This document shows positions 58,180-64,000 of a stretch of DNA of 64,000 nucleotides, one piece after another. The translations under genes and the position numbers were made by a program. Under the pieces are notes generated by a model. The model was not told the origin of the DNA and searched no databases. It saw only the letters and a list, made by a program, of their open reading frames with translations. Numbering within the stretch: the first letter of the stretch is position 1; each line of letters opens with the position of its first letter. The DNA comes from Albizia julibrissin (Eukaryota; Streptophyta; Magnoliopsida; Fabales; Fabaceae), in NCBI GenBank assembly GCA_037074505.1, contig CM073484.1:2182501-2246500 (forward strand), in the 5' to 3' direction.

Positions 58180-59515
58180 TTATAAGTCAAATAAATTTAC
58201 AAGACTATTTCGATCAGCTATAAGATCAGGTATAAGAGAAGGTCACATTTACAAGAACACATGTAGAAATTTACAAGTCAAATATATTTAGAAGACTCAT
58301 GTGGGAATTTATAAATCAAATATGCATATTTATAAGATATATGTGAAAATTTATAAAACTATTTCAACTATGTATAAAATGAGGCACTCACAATAACAAA
58401 TGTTATTTATAAGACACATGTGAAAGTTTATTGGTCAAATATACTTATTTACAAGATAAATAAATAAAATTATAAGACTATTTCAATCATATACAAAACA
58501 AAAGGTATATTCACAATAATACGTGCTACTTAGAAGGCAGATATCCCTATTTACATGACATATGTGAGAGTTTACAATATCATTTTGATCATATGTAAGA
58601 TAAGTGCATAAATAACTTTTAAACTAAAAAAAAAAAACTTAATTTTACTTCAGTTCCAAGATACAAAAGAAGGTTCAAAAGATTTTGAAAATGTCTATAT
58701 TTAATGTTTACAATGCGCGTGCATTGAAATTTCCCGTTATTTTATGCTTTTTAAAAAACGTTTTTACAGAAATACTGATGGTCAGATGAGAATTTCTAAG
58801 CAAAATACGTAGCCTGACTCATAAAATATTATAAGAAATCTCCAAGCTGTTGTAAGAAAGGGAAAATTTCAGAGAGCCCTTGGTTGCAAATTAATTTCAA
58901 TCAATTCTTTAAAATTTTCTGAAATTTGGCACGTAAAAATGAAATTAATTTTTATGAATAAAAAAATAATGATGTCCTTCTTTTATTTGTTTTTAGAAGA
59001 GCATTTATAAGATAAATAATAATATTTATAAGACAAATAAAGAGATTCAAAAGAACATATGTAATTAAAAATATTTTTTTCATTTAAAGACAAATATGGA
59101 AATTCACAAAAGAAATATGAGTGTTTATAAGATAAATAAAGATACTTACCAAACCAAAAAGAGATTCAAAAGAACCTAGGGAATTAAAAATAAATATAAA
59201 AATGCATAAGACAAATATGAGCATTTACAAGATAAATAAAGGGATTCAAAAGAATCCAAGGAATTAAAAATATTTTGGCAATTTACAAGATAAATATGAA
59301 AATTTACAAAAAGAAATATGAGCATTTATAAGATAAATAAATATACTTACCAGACAAATAAAGAGATTCAAAAGAACCCAAGAAATTAAAAATAAATATG
59401 AAAATTTACAAGATAAATAAAGGGATTCAAAAGAATATAAGGAATTAAAAATATTTTGGCTATTTATAAGATAAATATAAAAATTCATAAGATAAATATA
59501 AGTATTTATAAAGGG
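58180..59515. repeat. Field of degenerate TTTATAAGA(Y)A-type repeats, about 1.3 kb
   Basis: Short modules such as ATTTATAAGATAAATAAAG, AAATATGAAAATTTACAAG and GAGATTCAAAAGAAC recur many times. GATTCAAAAG occurs at 59044, 59163, 59243, 59364 and 59424, giving spacings of 119, 80, 121 and 60 bp, a sign of a higher-order unit of about 180-200 bp. Extremely poor in G and C. No coding potential. Confidence 0.7.
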
Positions 59516-59922
59516 CGTCATTTTTTCTTCACTCACAAAAATTAATTTTATTTTAGCCATAAGATACAGTGATGTTTCAGGAAATTTTAAAGTTAACTGA
59601 AATTTTCTTATAAGAAATCACATTATTCATAAATCATAAAATACTATAACTTATCTCGAGTCTCGAGGCCTCCATCCAGAGCATGTATCTATAGGCGATG
59701 GGTTGAAAGAGTCAAAAGCCCTAACTTTCAGAGATTGATAAGGCCCATTTAATTATGGGCCAAGTCTAACTGGGTAACCAGACTATCTGGTCCAGATTCT
59801 TATGTTTGCTTTTGTTAGTAAATGCTTATACCAAAGTTATTGTCTGCAAAACAAAAAAGAAACAATTATATTTGTCGTCCAGCAATTCATCACACATGTA
59901 TATATTAATATATATAAGAGTT

Positions 59923-60035
59923 AGTCTAACGGTATAAGGTCCTACTAGATCACTCTCGGTTTAAAGTTTGAGTCATAAAAAAAAAACTTGTGTTGGGAGG
60001 GACAACCCGAATACTATATGATAATATAAGAAAAA
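59923..60035 (+). mobile_element. Possible short tRNA-derived SINE
   Basis: TTAGTCTAACGGTATAAGG resembles a pol III box A, and GGTTTAAAGTTTGAGTC about 45 bp later resembles box B. An A-rich tail follows. No target duplication was seen. Confidence 0.35.
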
Positions 60036-60040
60036 AAATC

Positions 60041-60065
60041 ATATATTATATATATATATATATAT
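60041..60065 (+). repeat. (TA)n microsatellite
   Basis: Near-pure TA repeats. Confidence 0.9.
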
Positions 60066-60913
60066 GAACGAAAAGTTCCCCTCAATTTGTTGCTTTTGCA
60101 TACAATTCTAGGGGGCCATCATTTGTTTTTCAGTTAGCTCTCTCATAACTGCGTATAATTCTAAAACGCAGCAGCATGCAGCTTCCTGAAAATTATGAAT
60201 AGAAAGAACATGTGGAATAAGAAGAAGCAACTAACGATGTTAAAACAATATCAAGAAACGCATGATTATAAATTCATCATCTTCGGCGTCATCCATTGAG
60301 CAGAGTCTAATTATATAATGATGTTCCAAAGCAAGTGTGTTTTAATCTGTGTCCCTAATTCGATTATAAGAGAATCGGTAGGTAGGACGTCGTTCTAGTG
60401 CTATATAGTAAGTGTCCCCTACTAATCAATTCATGCTTTGCGCAAAAGTGAGACGAAGAAATTAAATTGGATTAGGCACATGCCACATATATATAGGCCC
60501 ATGTGGAGCCAGTTCTGGCAAGCAACCAAGACTTAAAATAATTTTATAAGGACAGAGTGACATCCCCATGCCAGCACCCACAGAATATGGCGGCATGTTT
60601 AGAATATTACAAATGTTTACTGACTTTGATTTGAACTTCTCATCATCTTCTGAAAGTTGCAGGCCGCAAGATATGGATATTTTTCAGTAAAATAGGGCCA
60701 ATTATTGGAAACATGATTTAACCATTCATTGATTTCACATTAGCTAGCTATTCGTACGTATTCTGATGTTTTTATTTTTACAATATCCTAACTCTTAATT
60801 AGTGAATATATATAAATATACACGTTGAAATTTTTATAACAATAATATTATATTGTGCAGAGCTTGAAATATATATGTATGTATATATTTATAGAGATAG
60901 AGAGAGAGACACA

Positions 60914-60937
60914 CAACAACAACAACAACAACAACAA
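60914..60937 (+). repeat. (CAA)n microsatellite
   Basis: About eight CAA units, preceded by GA and CA runs. Confidence 0.9.
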
Positions 60938-62261
60938 TAACAGCAGTTGAAGAACTTGTGTTTGCTGTGTCATTTTCCAGGCGATAAAGTTCTTCGTGTC
61001 TAATTTTAGTTGGTTTGGATTTGGTTATATGCTCTCCCTTGTACTGCCATTGGCAATTATCAAGGTCCATAATCATTAAGCCAGATATCTTAATTGGTTC
61101 TTATGCATGAGTGTGATTGACTATAAGTATATAAATATTAGAGTAAACATGTGGCTTATAATTAGTTCAGAGAACTTAATAGTTGATATGGTGAAGGTTT
61201 AATAAATTAAAGACGGGGAGCTGTTTTTCATTAGGTGAAGTGTCGTTATCGAATGGCACTAGAGGTATATCAAAGCGCAGAATATGGGAATGTCGCTTTA
61301 ATCTGGTTGAAACTGTGAGACAAGAAAGAAAGCCAACTAATTAATTATCACCAACGAACTTGCTCTACGCCTAGCTATTTTAAAATAAAATTAAAAAAAC
61401 AGAATTTATCCTTGGCAGGTTTATTTTGAGGTTGGTTTTGTATGTCTACGAGCGCAAGAAATTGAACCCGACTACATAAATATAAACATATTTCGTACGC
61501 GTTACTTCAAACTTGTCGGATAATTAAGGCTGCTAGAAAACGAGATAGACATGCATATTAATATCTCGAAACGTACAGCCTCACAAATTCAGAAAATTAA
61601 AGCATGTGAAAGGAGATAATTAATAGGTTCATAAAAGAAGGGATGTTTAAGAGTCAAGTCTTTATTTAATTTTCATCCACATACATGCATGTGACTCGAT
61701 CAACAAGTGGGGCTGGTGAAAGTGAAATTGTCAGAGACTTTCCAATAACATAAGAAAACGCCCGTTTCTTCACTCTTCGCTGTGTTGGAGAAAAGTCCGA
61801 AGAGAAGGCTGCTGAACTTTGGAATACCATATTTGCAAGAATTAAATGAAGCCAGCATCAGTTGCAACAGAATTCATTTATTGAGAGGGACAAAAATAGT
61901 AGTCTGAGGGAAGATTAGGGTTAGCAAGGAGCCCCAGAAAAAGATGATACAGATCAGAGAGAGAATTGTACGAGTACAAGATACACATATATATAGATGG
62001 ATAATAAGTAAATAGAGTCAAAGTAGTTGGTTGAGGAAATTGAGGTCTTGTTGATGTCAAATTAGGGTGTGGAGGGTTTATGATGGTGATGAAAGTGGTG
62101 GGTTGCTTAGGTTACGTGGGAAAGTGAGAGAAAAGGTATATAATGGTTTTCATATAAAGACAGTTTGAAGGAAGAAATTGATGTTTGCCTGTGCAAGTAA
62201 CTGAAATGTTTTGCATTCACTGTTCGAAAGCTATCTTAAACCCTTCTGCTTCGGCTTCCCT

Positions 62262-62281
62262 CACACACACACACACACACA
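62262..62281 (+). repeat. (CA)n microsatellite
   Basis: About ten CA units. Confidence 0.9.
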
Positions 62282-63614
62282 GACATGCCCTTGGAGATGG
62301 ACACTTATCATTTTAACGTACGGTCTAATATTCATCATGTGTGAAAACAAAAATTTTGTACTAGGTGTAATAAATCGTCAACTGAACCCATCTTCATGTT
62401 GATTAATCACCTTCTAATATATTTGTGTGATGTAATAAAGGTTTATACTATGGCTAATTGCCTTGTGTTCATACAATCGTTCATATAAGTGCGTGTAGAA
62501 TTCATGTGACTGAGTTCCTAATTATGGTGTGGTTGTGTGCGAAGGGTGCCAGCCAAGATAGAGCTTTAAATGTTTTCCTGATGGACCAAATGAATGGGTT
62601 ATAATTTATGAGACTGAACCGATCGCTTGACCAAAATATATATGATTGGTTTCAGTTCTCTTACGATATATAGTGGCAGAAAATTACTTGCAAAGGTGGA
62701 ATTAATTCACTAGAATCAGACAGTATACTTAGTAATTAACCTTATTATATATTTTAGGCAATGAAAGTTGTTTCGTTTTTACTATATTTAACTTTGAAGT
62801 ACAACGCGCTACTCATCCGTCAGAGTTGAACTTCAAGTTGCTGTTGCAGACCTAAAGTCATTTTCGAATTAGAGAGATCACCTCAACTTGATCACTTTCT
62901 TTGATCTTAATTGAAATTCAGTCAAAATCCTTGCACCGTTAATTTAGACGGGTCATCGTATTTTTTTTCATCTACTATTTCGGTGGACATCCTACTATCC
63001 TAGTGAACTTTTGGTGCCTTTAAGAAATTAGGGTTTTAAAATGGAAAAACCAATTTAAGATTGAACGCAATGTTTGAGGCTTTACAGCATTCACATGTCC
63101 AAAGGAATAATTTTTCTGGGTTAATATAGGTCGTCAAAATGAATTTGGAGATCTTCTTTGAATCGCGAGATTTTCAAAACACCGCACGAGGGTTAATTTA
63201 TGATAATAAAGCATGAATCAACTGAAAGAATTAGTGTTTTGAAAAAAAAAACATCACGACTGCTGGACTTTATTAACAAGATAAGACCAGCGAATGTCAT
63301 TTCTAAGAAATTCGCAAGTCGCACGCATCTCTAATTATTTTTGAGGATCTGTTTTAAGTGGGCTCCCTTTTTTAAGGTATATCAAGAAATAACTAGATAA
63401 ATGCTATATATACATAACCTCGTGTAAATTAATCATTATCATTAGAATTAATTGTGGGTTTTTAAAATAATTCAAAGATAATTTTACATATACCTATATG
63501 TAGAGATATTTGTCAAATAAAATCATTACAAATATTATCTATGATTCCATGATTGGAGAACTTAAAACGTTGAGTTTCCGAAATGAACTAAATTAAATAA
63601 AACACGATGGGATG

Positions 63615-63792
63615 TGTTAGAACTAAGTCTCACATCGGTGGGTTGAGAATGTAAGGGGGGTTTCTTGGGCATAAAAGAAGAGCCCTTCCTCCCTTATCCA
63701 TATATCCCTTCATATAGTCTCATAAGACATTTGTATCTTGTCATCTCTTATAGTATTTCACTTGTAAATTAATTTCTCATTATTAGTTTACA
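63615..63792 (+). mobile_element. Short LTR (178 bp) with primer binding site
   Basis: Starts TGTTAGAACTAAGTC and ends TATTAGTTTACA, followed at once by TGGTATCAAAGCC, a plant copia/TRIM-type primer binding site for initiator tRNA-Met. The small LTR suggests a TRIM or compact copia element. The rest lies beyond the window. Confidence 0.65.
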
Positions 63793-63856
63793 TGGTATCA
63801 AAGCCTGGTTCTGTCTAAGTATGCTCTGTGGTTGCAGCATAGTCTAAACTTCCACA

Positions 63857-64000
63857 TCAGAAAAGAATCATGCATGCATCGGACTGCTGATAGAATATAG
63901 AATGATCACTCTTATTTTGGCTCAATCCGAACTTCTGAACCACATTACAAAATCTATCAAACCAGGTACGCGGACTCTGTTTCAGACCGTATAACGACTT
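63857..64000 (-). pseudogene. copia reverse transcriptase fragment, antisense to the adjacent LTR
   Basis: Read leftwards from 64000, 47 open codons carry the copia reverse transcriptase motif KSLYGLKQSPRTW, then RFCNVVQKFG and SDHSIFY, to a stop at 63859-63857. The sequence beyond the stop no longer resembles reverse transcriptase. It is a truncated piece that continues past the right edge. Confidence 0.75.

Larger units (their letters stand above)
60066..63614. other. Intergenic, no gene seen
   Basis: AT-rich DNA with only simple repeats ((CAA)n at 60914-60937, (CA)n at 62262-62281). Short ORFs show no domains. I looked for common plant microRNA precursors and tRNAs and found none I could support. 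Confidence 0.45.

Noticed and set aside
59742..59761. Palindrome GGCCCAT-6-ATGGGCC as a regulatory site
   Set aside because: No gene start is nearby; without context it is only a short inverted repeat.
1..64000. tRNA, rRNA, known microRNA precursors, organelle DNA insertions, CRISPR arrays
   Set aside because: Looked for by motif; none could be supported. The window is nuclear plant DNA, where CRISPR is not expected.

Overview
This is a stretch of plant nuclear DNA, most likely from a core eudicot. Genes have many short GT-AG introns in AT-rich DNA, two products carry chloroplast targeting, and intergenic DNA is full of plant transposon debris (Ty1/copia LTR elements, solo LTRs, SINEs, foldback MITEs). 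The species cannot be fixed from the sequence. I see seven host genes and no RNA genes, CRISPR arrays or bacterial-type operons. All exon models below were built by hand from splice sites, reading phase and recalled family motifs; none was checked by alignment.

Layout of genes. 419-1140 (+): last three exons of a GT47 exostosin-type glycosyltransferase resembling ExAD, cut by the window start. 3325-5604 (+): PsbP-domain protein 6 (PPD6), thylakoid lumen. 9903-11503 (+): clade I sugar transporter SWEET1. 24817-31048 (+): SEUSS transcriptional co-regulator. 31917-32610 (-): m-type chloroplast thioredoxin. 46077-51574 (+): SDN5-like DEDDh 3'-5' exoribonuclease. 52801-54540 (-): GRAS factor SCARECROW-LIKE 1 (SCL1). 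These genes do not form one pathway. Their linkage may still be informative: SWEET1 and SCL1 are immediate neighbours in Arabidopsis (from memory, At1g21460 and At1g21450), and here they sit about 41 kb apart with three genes and several transposons between them.

Mobile DNA. The best preserved element is a 7,056-bp Ty1/copia retrotransposon at 37564-44619 with 474-bp LTRs, a perfect 5-bp target duplication, a primer binding site and a polypurine tract. Its gag-pol is dead: one frame break and five in-frame stops. Two solo LTRs with matching 5-bp duplications lie at 5879-6229 and 17663-18639. A rearranged copia remnant lies at 33312-35515, and another LTR with an antisense reverse transcriptase fragment runs off the right end. 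A tRNA-derived SINE (12695-12919) and a 40-bp SINE tail in a SEUSS intron (28821-28860) both have target duplications. Foldback MITEs of several families are scattered through introns and promoters, and one lies just upstream of the SWEET1 TATA box. A nested pair of long inverted-repeat elements occupies 20385-22799.

Most unusual points: a phenylalanine in SWEET1 where the family keeps a pocket tryptophan; a possible spliced gag whose start codon is inside the copia LTR; a GC-AG intron in the SDN5 gene; a 96-bp tandem repeat open on both strands; and a 1.3-kb field of TTTATAAGA-type repeats at 58.2-59.5 kb. I found no convincing sign of a wholly new biological system.
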